A DNA stretch of 64,000 nucleotides, taken from CAZUDI01 sp964618975 (GTDB lineage: Bacteria > Desulfobacterota > Desulfomonilia > UBA1062). The stretch spans positions 1 through 64,000 of the forward strand of contig CAZUDI010000006.1 of NCBI GenBank assembly GCA_964618975.1, read 5' to 3'. The first letter of the stretch is position 1; every line of letters starts with the position of its first letter. The translations under genes and the position numbers were made by a program. The notes under the pieces were generated by a model. It ran no database searches and was not told the DNA's origin. It was given only the letters and a program-made list of their open reading frames with translations. Positions 43,757-53,200 of this stretch are shown in pieces.

Positions 43757-43873
43757 GCCTGGCGGCTCGGCACAACCCCGATGCCGAAAGGTCATCCGGA
43801 AGATGCCGCGCCGCGCCATGTATGATCAGGAACATCCGCGGGCGCCGGGGCAGGCCTCCCCCCTCAGGCAGAT

Positions 43874-44764
43874 CTAGCCGGATCGAGTCCCGGGACGCGC
43901 CCGGGTGCCCCAGAGCTCGGCATACACCTTGAGGCGCAGGGGATTGTGGCGCAGGGACTCAAGGTACAGGCGCCGGGCATCGTCAGGCCGCCCCTGCTGC
44001 GCGAGGGCCTGGGCCTGGGCGCGGTAGACGCTCGCCAGACGCCGGCGGTAGTGCCACCACCCCAAGCGGTAACGGCGCTCGATCTCGCGCTTGTGCGGGC
44101 GCAGGATCTCCTCCATGGCCGCCGGCGGACGCTCGGCCCAGATACGGGAGGTGTTCGCCGCATGCACGCGGTACATCCCCAGCACCTCGGGCACCACCCC
44201 CACCTCCGCCTCGCGCGCGAGCCTCAGAAAAAGGTCATAGTCCTCCCCCTCGGAGGAGAAGCGCTCGTCGAAGAGCCCCACCTTGAAGAGCAGCGCCCGG
44301 CGGCACATCGCCATGGAGGGCGAGATGAAGCACTCCCGGAACTGCTTGAGGTAGACATCCCCCGCATGCAGCGGCAGTCGCTTGAGCGTTGCGGGCCGTC
44401 CCTGAGCATCGATGCCGGAGAGGGGTCCATACACCATGCCGCATCTCGGGTGGGCGTCGAGATAGCCCGCCAGGGTGGCGAGCTTTTCCGGAAAAAACAG
44501 GTCGTCCTGGTCGAGGAAGGCGACATACTCCCCCTTGGCCTGGCGGATGCCGGCATTGCGCGCGGCACAGACCCCCCGGTTCGCCTGGCTGAGATAGACG
44601 ATCTGCGTGCCGAAGCGCCGGATCTCACGCGCGGAGCCGTCCGTGGAGCCGTCGTCCACCACGATGACCTCGCGCTCCTTGAGGGTCTGTTTGAGGGCCG
44701 AGGCGATGGCCTGCCCCACGTAGCGCTCCCCGTTGTACACCGGGATGATCACACTGACCTTCAT
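43874..44764 (-). CDS. GT2 glycosyltransferase, paralogue 1
   Basis: 296 residues from the ATG at 44764. GT-A features: SVIIPVYNGERYVGQAIAS, VIVVDDGSTDGS and FLDQDDLFFPEKL (DQDD binds the metal). A helical C-terminal part carries TPR-like Arg/Leu repeats (DDARRLYLESLRHNPLRLK). It is clearly paralogous to the gene at 48298: the two share most motifs along their length. It lies antisense between two acyltransferase pairs with its own promoter (44792-44818). Confidence 0.88.
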   Translation of the reverse strand: MKVSVIIPVYNGERYVGQAIASALKQTLKEREVIVVDDGSTDGSAREIRRFGTQIVYLSQANRGVCAARNAGIRQAKGEYVAFLDQDDLFFPEKLATLAGYLDAHPRCGMVYGPLSGIDAQGRPATLKRLPLHAGDVYLKQFRECFISPSMAMCRRALLFKVGLFDERFSSEGEDYDLFLRLAREAEVGVVPEVLGMYRVHAANTSRIWAERPPAAMEEILRPHKREIERRYRLGWWHYRRRLASVYRAQAQALAQQGRPDDARRLYLESLRHNPLRLKVYAELWGTRARPGTRSG

Positions 44765-44791
44765 CACAAATCCCCCAGGGTTTCTCCTGGT

Positions 44792-44818
44792 TGTATAGAA
44801 GACACTTGCACATGTCAA
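44792..44818 (-). promoter_or_regulatory. Promoter of GT2 paralogue 1
   Basis: On the minus strand TTGACA (44818-44813), a 15-base spacer and TATACA (44797-44792), about 28 bases before the ATG. The spacer is short but both hexamers are good. Confidence 0.55.
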
Positions 44819-44871
44819 AGTGCAAGTGCTATGGGTTTGGGCATTGCAGCAGGGGGCGCCCCGCATAGGCC

Positions 44872-44938
44872 TCGTGGGAAACCCGGGGCAAGCCCCGGAT
44901 CCGCAGTGACGCCGCAAGTAGTAAGGGAATTCGTGCAA
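44872..44938 (+). repeat. Dispersed two-hairpin repeat, decayed copy
   Basis: GTGGGAAACCCGGGGCAAGCCC, then ACGCCGCAAGTAGTAAGGGAATTCG. The 5' half is recognisable; the second stem is broken. Confidence 0.4.
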
Positions 44939-45060
44939 AGGTAAAATTCCGGGTGGGGATATGGGATGGAACGATCTGAACGCTGAGACCGGGGAGACCT
45001 GCATGCCTGGTCCACCGCCGTCCAACCCGATGGCGCCCCCTGAAGGCTGAGCCGCCGGGC

Positions 45061-46491
45061 ATGGTCTTCAGCTCGACCATCTTCCTCTTTTGCTTCCTGC
45101 CGCTTGTCCTGGCGGGCACCCTGCTGGCGCACCGGCGCTCCCGCAACCTGGTGCTCCTTGTGGGCAGTCTGATCTTCTATGCCTGGGGCGAACACGCCCT
45201 GGTGCTGCTCATGCTGGCCTCCATTACCGGCAACTACCTCTTCGGCCTGGCCCTGACCCGGCCCGGCCGCCGGGCCAGGGCCGCCCTCATCGGGGCCGTG
45301 GCCTTCAACCTGGGCCTGCTGGGGTTCTTCAAGTACGCCAACTTCTTTGTCGACAACCTCAATGTGCTCCTGGGCCTCACGGGCCTTCCCGCGCTGCACC
45401 TGGACCCGGTGCACCTGCCCATCGGCATCTCCTTCTTCACCTTCCAGGCGCTCTCCTACGTCATCGACGTCTCCCGCGGGCAGAGCCCGCCCCAGAAGAA
45501 CCCCCTCGACCTCGCCCTGTTCATCGCGCTCTTCCCCCAGCTGATCGCCGGACCCATCATCCGCTACAACAGCATCGCCCCCCAGCTCCATCAGAGGCTC
45601 ATGCACCTCGAGGGCTTCGCCGCCGGTGCCCGGCGCTTCATCCTCGGCCTGGCCAAGAAGGTGCTCATCGCCAACACCATGGCCGGCGTGTGTGACGCGA
45701 TCTTTGCCATCCCGGGAGGCGAGCTCAGCGCCGGGATCGCCTGGCTGGGCATCCTGGCCTATACCCTGCAGATCTATTTCGACTTCTCGGGCTACTCGGA
45801 CATGGCCATCGGCCTGGGGTGCATGCTGGGCTTCGACTTTCCGGAGAACTTCAACTACCCCTATGTCGCGCGCTCCATCCGCGAGTTCTGGCGTCGCTGG
45901 CACATCTCCCTGTCCACGTGGTTCCGCGACTACCTCTACATCCCCCTGGGAGGCAACCGGGTGGGACCTGTGCGGGTCTACCTCAACCTCCTGACGGTCT
46001 TTTTCCTGGTGGGGCTGTGGCACGGGGCCAGCTGGACCTTCGTCGTCTGGGGCCTGTGGCACGGACTGTTCATCGTCCTGGAGCGCCGCGGCCTCGGGAA
46101 ACTGTTGCAGAGACTCTGGTCCCCCCTGCAGCACGCCTACACCCTCGTCCTGGTGATGACCGGCTGGGTCTTCTTCCGCGCCGAGACCTTCGCCTATGCC
46201 TTCGACTATCTCAAGGCCATGTACGGCCTCGGACAGGGCCGGGGGGAGGCATACAGCCTGGCATCCTTTCTGGACAATAAGGTCCTGCTCCTGGGGGCCA
46301 TCGGGATCATCTTCGCCGCGCCGGTCTTCGAGCGTCTTCGGGCGGGTCTGCGGACAGGGGGGGCACGTTCGCGGACCCTGGCTCAAGCCACCCCCGTCCT
46401 CGTCCTGGGCTTCTACGGGGTCGTCTACCTGCTGGCGATCATGTCCCTGGCCGGCGGCACCTACAACCCCTTCATCTATTTCAGGTTCTAG
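45061..46491 (+). CDS. MBOAT membrane O-acyltransferase (AlgI-like), copy B
   Basis: 476 residues, about ten membrane helices. The core motifs SDMAIGLGCMLGF, EFWRRWHISLS and YIPLGGNRVGP lead to VGLWHGASWTFVVWG with active-site His321 and His334. It is a paralogue of copy A; the two share the motif string but differ in the flanks. Its SGNH partner starts 3 bases after the stop. Confidence 0.9.
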   Translation: MVFSSTIFLFCFLPLVLAGTLLAHRRSRNLVLLVGSLIFYAWGEHALVLLMLASITGNYLFGLALTRPGRRARAALIGAVAFNLGLLGFFKYANFFVDNLNVLLGLTGLPALHLDPVHLPIGISFFTFQALSYVIDVSRGQSPPQKNPLDLALFIALFPQLIAGPIIRYNSIAPQLHQRLMHLEGFAAGARRFILGLAKKVLIANTMAGVCDAIFAIPGGELSAGIAWLGILAYTLQIYFDFSGYSDMAIGLGCMLGFDFPENFNYPYVARSIREFWRRWHISLSTWFRDYLYIPLGGNRVGPVRVYLNLLTVFFLVGLWHGASWTFVVWGLWHGLFIVLERRGLGKLLQRLWSPLQHAYTLVLVMTGWVFFRAETFAYAFDYLKAMYGLGQGRGEAYSLASFLDNKVLLLGAIGIIFAAPVFERLRAGLRTGGARSRTLAQATPVLVLGFYGVVYLLAIMSLAGGTYNPFIYFRF

Positions 46492-46494
46492 GCC

Positions 46495-48294
46495 ATGCTA
46501 ACTACCCGAAGCGACCAACTCGAACCCGACACCCCGCGCCGCCTGTCACGCCTGGCATCCCTGGCCACGACCCTCCTGAGCCTGGCGGCGTTCCTCTATC
46601 TTCTGTACGCCCTGCAATTCTTCGGCCTGTACCGCTCCACCGAGCTGGAGCTGATCCTGCACACCTCCCAGGACGACGTGCTCGAAGTCACCTACAAAAC
46701 GGCGCCCAATCCCGTTCCGGAGCCTTTCACCCGCACCTGTACGGTGAAGGGTTCCGCGCTGTATCAGAAGGTGCGCCTGTCCCTACCGCGCTCACCGATC
46801 ACCGATCTGGGCATCTCGCCCGCAGGCAAGGCGGGCCGTCTCCTCATCCGCGAGCTGAGGGTGCGCAGCCTCACCGGCTCCCACCGCTACCGCGGCCGGG
46901 CGCTCGCGCAGGCCCTGACCCCCGATAAACACATCACGGAATACCGCCTCTTGGACGGGGAGCTGTCTGTGGACACCCCCGGCCGTGCAGGTACGCTCAA
47001 GGGCACAGAGTCTCTCCTGCTGCGAATCGAGGACCTGCGCGAGTCCCGACCCTTACGCCTGATCATCCCCGGCCTGGCCACCCTCGGGGCGCTCCTGATC
47101 GTGCTTGGCCGCATCTTCATGCCCCTGCTCCGTATCAGACCTCCCGTGGTATCCGATATGGTCCTGGCTCTCGGGTTCGTGACCGCCCTGGCGCTGCCCG
47201 GTGTCCTTCTGCTCCTGCAGGTTCCCGAGGAAGAGGCGGGCGGGGAAAACCGCATCCTGGCCCAGATGCCTGTCTGCGAGCCAGGCCGCATCTTCACCTT
47301 CAGCTCCGACTTCGAACGCTTCTTCGGCGACCGCTTCGGCCTGCGCCGGGTGCTGATCCGGCTCAACAACCGCTTCGAAATGCACATCTTGCGGATCTCC
47401 CCGCTCGGCGAAAAGGTCATGGTCGGGAAAAACCGCTGGCTGTTCTACTCCTACAGGGAGGTGCTGAGCGATATCGCCTGCACCCGGCCCCTGTCGGCAG
47501 ATGACCTCGAGCAGCTGCGCCTAAGCCTCGAGGCGGTTCGGGACAGCCTGCTCAAGAAGGGCGCGCGCTTCTACGTGCTCATCGCCCCCAACAAGCATTC
47601 CATCTATCCTGAGCACCTGCCGCCCCGGGCTCGACGTGTGGGTGACTTTTCGCGCCTGGACCAGCTTGAGAGCCACCTCCGCAGACACTCGGACCTCGTC
47701 CTCATCGACGTGCGGGAGACCTTCATGGAGGCCAAACAACAGGGCCAGACGCCCCTCTACCACCGCACCGACACCCACTGGAACGACTACGGGGCCTTCC
47801 TGGCACAGGACCGGCTCATGGCCGCTATCAGATATGACTTCCCGCAGATTGATCCCTTACACCTGGAGAACTTCACCTTCGAACGCGTCCGGGAGCCCGG
47901 GGGCGACCTGGCAGAAGTCCTGGCCCTCGCAGACGAGCTGGACGAAGAGGTTGTCCACCTGGTCCCCAAGCAGGCCTCCTTGTCTCGCGAGGCCCCCCTG
48001 GAAGACCGCCCGGGTTACACGCGCCACCCGCAGTTTCCACCCCTGGTCTGCGAGCACGACGCCGAGGGCCTGCCGCGGGCCCTGATTTTGAGGGACTCCT
48101 TCGGCAACGCCCTGATCCCCTACCTCTCCGAGTACTTCTCGCGATCGGTCTTCGTGTGGTCGCCGTTTCTCACGCCCGAGATCATCGCTGGCGAGAAACC
48201 CGACCTGGTGATCCTGGAGCTCGTGGAGCGCAACCTGGAGGAACTCCTGGACGGGGACATCATCACCGCGCTGTTCGTCTCCACCACGCGGTGA
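46495..48294 (+). CDS. AlgJ/AlgX-like SGNH O-acetyltransferase, copy B
   Basis: 599 residues. The N-terminal part has one membrane helix at about 25-45 and a periplasmic region, then two or three more helices near 170-245. The C-terminal SGNH domain (about 250-599) begins with RFFGDRFGLRRVLIRL and WLFYSY, as in AlgJ/AlgX, and contains HRTDTHWNDYG (Asp426, His428), the DxH pair. The nucleophilic Ser is likely in LRDSFGNALIPYLSEYF. The extra N-terminal membrane part distinguishes it from copy A. Confidence 0.82.
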   Translation: MLTTRSDQLEPDTPRRLSRLASLATTLLSLAAFLYLLYALQFFGLYRSTELELILHTSQDDVLEVTYKTAPNPVPEPFTRTCTVKGSALYQKVRLSLPRSPITDLGISPAGKAGRLLIRELRVRSLTGSHRYRGRALAQALTPDKHITEYRLLDGELSVDTPGRAGTLKGTESLLLRIEDLRESRPLRLIIPGLATLGALLIVLGRIFMPLLRIRPPVVSDMVLALGFVTALALPGVLLLLQVPEEEAGGENRILAQMPVCEPGRIFTFSSDFERFFGDRFGLRRVLIRLNNRFEMHILRISPLGEKVMVGKNRWLFYSYREVLSDIACTRPLSADDLEQLRLSLEAVRDSLLKKGARFYVLIAPNKHSIYPEHLPPRARRVGDFSRLDQLESHLRRHSDLVLIDVRETFMEAKQQGQTPLYHRTDTHWNDYGAFLAQDRLMAAIRYDFPQIDPLHLENFTFERVREPGGDLAEVLALADELDEEVVHLVPKQASLSREAPLEDRPGYTRHPQFPPLVCEHDAEGLPRALILRDSFGNALIPYLSEYFSRSVFVWSPFLTPEIIAGEKPDLVILELVERNLEELLDGDIITALFVSTTR

Positions 48295-48297
48295 TCC

Positions 48298-49170
48298 TCA
48301 GCGCCGGTGGGCTGCGAACATCTCCCTGAGCACATCCAGCCGTGAGGGGTCGCACCTGAACGCGGTGCGATACAGGCGGCGGGCCTCCGTTACACGGCCC
48401 GTCACCCGGCAGACGCGCGCCTGCTCGCGGTAAATCTTGGCCATGCGCCGCCGGTAATGCAGCCAGCCCAGGCGGTAGTGTCCGAGGAGGTAATCCTTGT
48501 ACTGATTGAGGAGCTCCTCGGCGATAAAGGGGGCGATCTCCTGGACCTTCTTGGAGGTGTTGTCCGCGTGCAGGCGGTACTGGCCCAGCTCCTCGTCCAC
48601 CATGCCCACCGGGGCGTGCATGGCCAGCCGCAGCACGAGGTCGTAGTCCTCGCCCCGGGAGGAATAGCGCTCCTGGAAAAGCCCCACCTCAAGCAGGGTC
48701 TCCCGACGGCACATTATCATGGAGGGCGCAATGTAACTGCGCATGAAGACCCTGACGAAGATGTCGCCCGACCAGGTGGGCACCTTTTTTTCGGGATAGA
48801 CCCCGCCATGCTCGTCGATGCGCCCCAGGCTCGAGTAGACCATGCCGCACTCGGGGTGTGCATCCAGATAGCCCGCCAGCCTCTCCAGCTTATTCGCCCG
48901 ACAGAGGTCGTCCTGGTCCAGGAAGGCGATGTATTCGCCCCGGGCATGCATGACCCCGGCGTTGCGCGCCGCCGAGACCCCCCGGTTGGCCTGCGGGATA
49001 TAGACGATCTCACGCTCGAAGGCCAGGATCTCGCACTCCGAATCGTCGCCGGAGCCGTCGTTGACCACGATCACCTCACAGTCCTCGAGAGTCTGGTCGA
49101 GGGCCGAGGCGATCGTCTGGGCGATGAAGCGCTGGCCGTTGTAGACGGGGATCACGATGCTGGCCTTCAT
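48298..49170 (-). CDS. GT2 glycosyltransferase, paralogue 2
   Basis: 290 residues. SIVIPVYNGQRFIAQTIAS, VIVVNDGSGDDS and FLDQDDLCRANKLERL mark the GT-A fold. The C-terminal tail (EARRLYRTAFRCDPSRLD) matches paralogue 1. The stop lies 3 bases from the end of the SGNH gene, tail to tail. The upstream region holds a promoter and then repeat copy 6. Confidence 0.88.
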   Translation of the reverse strand: MKASIVIPVYNGQRFIAQTIASALDQTLEDCEVIVVNDGSGDDSECEILAFEREIVYIPQANRGVSAARNAGVMHARGEYIAFLDQDDLCRANKLERLAGYLDAHPECGMVYSSLGRIDEHGGVYPEKKVPTWSGDIFVRVFMRSYIAPSMIMCRRETLLEVGLFQERYSSRGEDYDLVLRLAMHAPVGMVDEELGQYRLHADNTSKKVQEIAPFIAEELLNQYKDYLLGHYRLGWLHYRRRMAKIYREQARVCRVTGRVTEARRLYRTAFRCDPSRLDVLREMFAAHRR

Positions 49171-49202
49171 GGGCCTGTCCCTCCCTTGCCTGGTATCCCC
49201 CC

Positions 49203-49231
49203 ATCATGGGCAAAAGCCTTGCCCTTGTCAA
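49203..49231 (-). promoter_or_regulatory. Promoter of GT2 paralogue 2
   Basis: On the minus strand TTGACA (49231-49226), 17 bases, CATGAT (49208-49203). The sequence around the -35 box resembles that of paralogue 1 (CTTTGACA in both). Confidence 0.55.
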
Positions 49232-49248
49232 AGTCTAAGTGGTAAAAG

Positions 49249-49337
49249 CGATCATGGGGATGAATCCCAGGGCAAGCCTTTACCCCTGCTTGCCGCTTCA
49301 TGCAGCGGGGAATTCGCCCCGCAGGCCATTAAACCCC
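49249..49337 (+). repeat. Dispersed two-hairpin repeat, copy 6
   Basis: GATGAATCCCAGGGCAAGCC, then TTGCCGCTTCATGCAGCGGG and the tail GCCCCGCAGGCCATTAAACCC. The second stem is rebuilt with different bases (CCGCT/AGCGG), showing that pairing rather than sequence is kept. It ends 18 bases before the acyltransferase start. Confidence 0.8.
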
Positions 49338-49355
49338 TGAGCTAGGAGGGATGCC

Positions 49356-49940
49356 ATGGAACTTTCCGGACCCTTGCAGTGGCTCTATCTGAAGCTGCGG
49401 CTGGCACACCTGGGAAAGAACTGCGAACTCATGCGCAACATCCGCGTCAAACACCCCCGCCACATCTGGGTGGGCGACCAGGTCCTCATCGGCCAGCAAG
49501 CCTTCCTCTACGCCCACCCCAGGGACAAATCCACGACGGAGCCCATCATCCGTATCGGCGACCGCTCGGTGGTCAACGAACGCGTGGCCATCAGCGCCCA
49601 GGCCGGCATCGTCATCGAGGAACGCGTGGGGCTCTCCCCCTACGTCATGATCCAGGATCACACCCACGGCTACACCGACATCAACCTGCCCATCCTGGAC
49701 CACCCCGTAGACAAGATCCAGCCCATCCGCATCGGGGCCGAGTCCTGGCTGGGGGTCTACGCCGCCGTGCTCCCGGGCGGCAGCGTGGGCCGGCACTGCG
49801 TCATCGGCATGCACGCCGTGGTCAACACCCCCATCCCCGACTACTGCGTGGCCGTGGGCTCACCGGCGCACATCGTCAAACACTACGACTTCGAGCAGCA
49901 GGCCTGGGTCAAGGGGCCGCCACCAGACAGCCGGAAGTAA
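49356..49940 (+). CDS. Hexapeptide-repeat acyltransferase (LbH)
   Basis: 194 residues with left-handed beta-helix hexapeptides: HIWVGDQVLIGQQAFL, IRIGDRSVVNERVAIS, IVIEERVGLSP, then VGRHCVIGMHAVVNT and PDYCVAVGSPA. The end VAVGSPAHIVKHYDF is standard for WcaF/NeuD-like O- or N-acyltransferases. AGGAGGG precedes the ATG. It completes the O-acylation island. Acetyl-CoA to a sugar or amino sugar is likely. Confidence 0.85.
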   Translation: MELSGPLQWLYLKLRLAHLGKNCELMRNIRVKHPRHIWVGDQVLIGQQAFLYAHPRDKSTTEPIIRIGDRSVVNERVAISAQAGIVIEERVGLSPYVMIQDHTHGYTDINLPILDHPVDKIQPIRIGAESWLGVYAAVLPGGSVGRHCVIGMHAVVNTPIPDYCVAVGSPAHIVKHYDFEQQAWVKGPPPDSRK

Positions 49941-50207
49941 TCCTGTCGGACGCGTCGTGACGCCGCCGTCGGCGGGAGGGTACAACCTCAAGGTGCCCGA
50001 CCTTCGAGAGAGGGCCTTTGGCGAATGACCGATGAAGGATTGTGCATCATGGCTTGCAGATACGTCCGCTCTTCACGATTTGACAATCTCTCGGCCACCC
50101 TCTATTAAGGAGATACCCTGGGAAATCTCAGGAATCGCCATAACCGGTTAAATCACGCAGTACCGCCGGAGCCTTGCCGGCATGAATGTGCATCAGGAGG
50201 ACACGGT

Positions 50208-53200
50208 ATGTCCCTGAAAAAGAAGATGGCGTCCATTCTCCTCTTAATTATGTTGCTCTCCTCTCTCGTGTACTTCGCCGTATTCAAGCTCGTGGTCTTC
50301 AAAGGCTTTATCGAGGCCGAAAACAGTGATGCCGTCCTCAAGATGCATCAGTTCTTGTCGGTCTTGGATATTGACATCCAGCACCTTGACAACTTCGTCC
50401 ATGACTGGTCATCATGGGACAGCACGTATACCTTCACCGTCGAGGAAGACCAGAAATTCATAAAAGAAAACCTATCGGTCACCTTGTTCCTCGACCAGGG
50501 ACTCAGTCTCGTTCATCTCTATGACCGTCAAGGCAGACTCGTATGGGGAAAGACTTACGATCTCGAAACGGGAGAAGAAATCCCCCTTGATCTCGAGGGA
50601 GAGCTGCCCCCCGAGCTCTTTCATACACTTATCACCCAGAACGATCCAGAGCAGTATGTCAGCGGGATCATCCAGACCGGTATCGGGAACATGATGATTG
50701 CATCCCACCCGGTCCTGACCTCTGAAAACGCAGGTCCCAGCCGGGGTGCCCTCGTCATGGGTCGTTTATTCACCAGGGATTCCATCGCCTCACTCGCTGG
50801 AAATCTCGGCGTGAACATTGAGGCATGGTCCACGCACGACAGACACATGTCGGAGGCCCTCGAGGCGCTCATTCCGAGTCTGATGGATCCCGAATCCGTC
50901 AGACTCGAGCATGCCTCAGCCGACATTCTGCATGCGTACTCCCTCATCAGGGATATCGGTGATCAGCCGGCGATCACCCTGAAGGCCTCCTTCCCGCGCA
51001 CCATCACACAAAGGGGCATGCGGGCCTATAGGCTCGGCCTGCTGTTCATCCTGGGTGTCGGTTTGCTTGTTTTCATAAGCATATCAGGAATTCTGGGGGG
51101 TTATATCCTGAACCCCATCTCCAGGCTGACGGAATACGCCCTGGCAATCGGGGTATCGACCACGGGCCTGAAAGGACTCGACACCGGCCGAACAGATGAG
51201 ATCGGGGTCCTCTCCCGGGAGTTCGCCGCCATGGTGGAGCGTCTCATCCGGAGCGAGGAGCGCTACCGAATCATTGCGGAAAACGCCCGTGATGTCATCT
51301 GGGTCTCTGACCTTCATCTCGGCCTCACCTATGTGAGCCCGTCGGTCGTGCGGCTGCGGGGATTCACCGCGGAAGAAACCCTGGCACACGGCCTCGACCA
51401 GATCCTCGCTCCGAAATCTTACAGTCGCGCAAAAGAAATCCTAGACCGAGGTCTGACCTTTGAACTGAACGACCTGCGCGAGGTCACCGAATGGACCTAT
51501 TCCGCTGAATTCGAGCTGCGCTGCAAGGACGGTTCGACGGTCTGGACCGATATCGTCACCAACATTCTCTTCGATGAAACCGGCAAACCCCAGGGCCTGA
51601 TGGGTATCGTCAGGGATATCGGCGAGCGCAGACGACTGGAGGAACAACTCAAACAGCGAACGGATGCCATGGAGTCGGCGATAGACGGCATCGCGATCCT
51701 CGATGAAAAGGAGGAATACATCTATCTGAACAAGGCGCATGCCGACATCTATGGGTATAGAGATGCCGGGGAGCTCGTCGGTAAATCATGGCGTATTCTC
51801 TATGATTCTGATGAGCTTGAGCGCTTTGGAGACCAGATCATGCCCGAGCTGCGACACAGGGGAAACTGGCAGGGCGAGGCAACAGGCATGCAAGCGGATG
51901 GGAAGAAATTCCCTCAATATCTTTCCCTTACAGCTCTGGACAGTGGCGGGTTGATCTGCGTCGTCAGAGACAACACCACGCGCAAACAGGCCGAAGACGC
52001 CTTGAAAGAGAGCGAGAAGCGCTACAGGACGATCTTTGAGAGTACCGCTACGGCCAATGTCATCGTCGATGAAGCCACCACCATCCTCATGGTGAACAAG
52101 AACTTCGCCAAATTGAGCGGCTATTCACAGCTCGAGCTGCAAGGGAAGAGCGGTTGGATAGATTTCATCCACGAGGATGACCGGGAAAGGATGCTGAGCT
52201 ACCATGAGAAGCGCAGGCTCGACCCGGAATCGCCACCGTCTTCCTATGAATTCCGGGCGAGGAACCGCAATGGCGACACCCTGAATCTCTTGCTGAGCAC
52301 CGCCATGATCCCTGAAACGCAGGAGCGCGTCGTCTCGATGATTGATATAACCGAGTTGAAAAACTCCGAGCGGGCGAGGATCGAGAGCGAGACTCGTTTC
52401 CAGCAGCTCGCCAAGCTGCTGCCCGAGACGGTCTATGAAGTGGACACCCAAGGGGTCCTGACCTTTGTAAATCAGACCTGGTTTGAGAAATTTGGCTATG
52501 TCACGGAAGATCTCTCCCGGGGGATGACGGTCTTTGACATATCCATACCGGCCGACCATAATCGCATACGCGCCATCAACCAGAGGCTCCTTCAGGGTGA
52601 GTCGGTCGGCCTGGGGGAATATACCGCCAGGAAAAAGGACGGCAGCACCTTCCCCGCATTAGTCCATGCAACGGCGATCCTGCGTGAGGGCAAGTTTGTG
52701 GGGAGCAGGGGCTTCATCGTCGATATATCTGAAAAGAAACACCTTGAAAATCAGCTTCTAAAAGCCCAGAAGATGGAAGCCATCGGTACGCTTGCAGGCG
52801 GTATCGCCCATGACTTCAACAATCTGCTCATGGGGATCCTCGGCAACATCTCCCTTGTCCTTTTTCAGGTTGATCAGCAAGACCCGATCTATGATCGGCT
52901 TAAAAGCGTGGAAGGATATGTCCAGCGCGGTTCCGACCTGACAAAGCAGCTCCTGGGCTTTGCCCGGGGGGGCAAGTATGAGGTCAGGCCTACGGATCTC
53001 GGGGCGTTCATCAGCGAGAGCTCGGAACTCTTCGGCCGAACCAAGAAGGATATCCATATTCACCATAAGACGCAGGAAGGCCTCTGGACCGTGGAGGTCG
53101 ACCGGGGGCAGATGGAGCAGGTCCTCCTGAATCTGTATGTGAATGCCTGGCATGCCATGCCCCAAGGAGGCGATCTGTACCTTTGTGAGGAGAATGTCGA

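Noticed and set aside
44815..46386. 523-residue ORF on the minus strand
   Set aside because: Shadow of MBOAT copy B; composition is that of a reversed GC-rich membrane gene.
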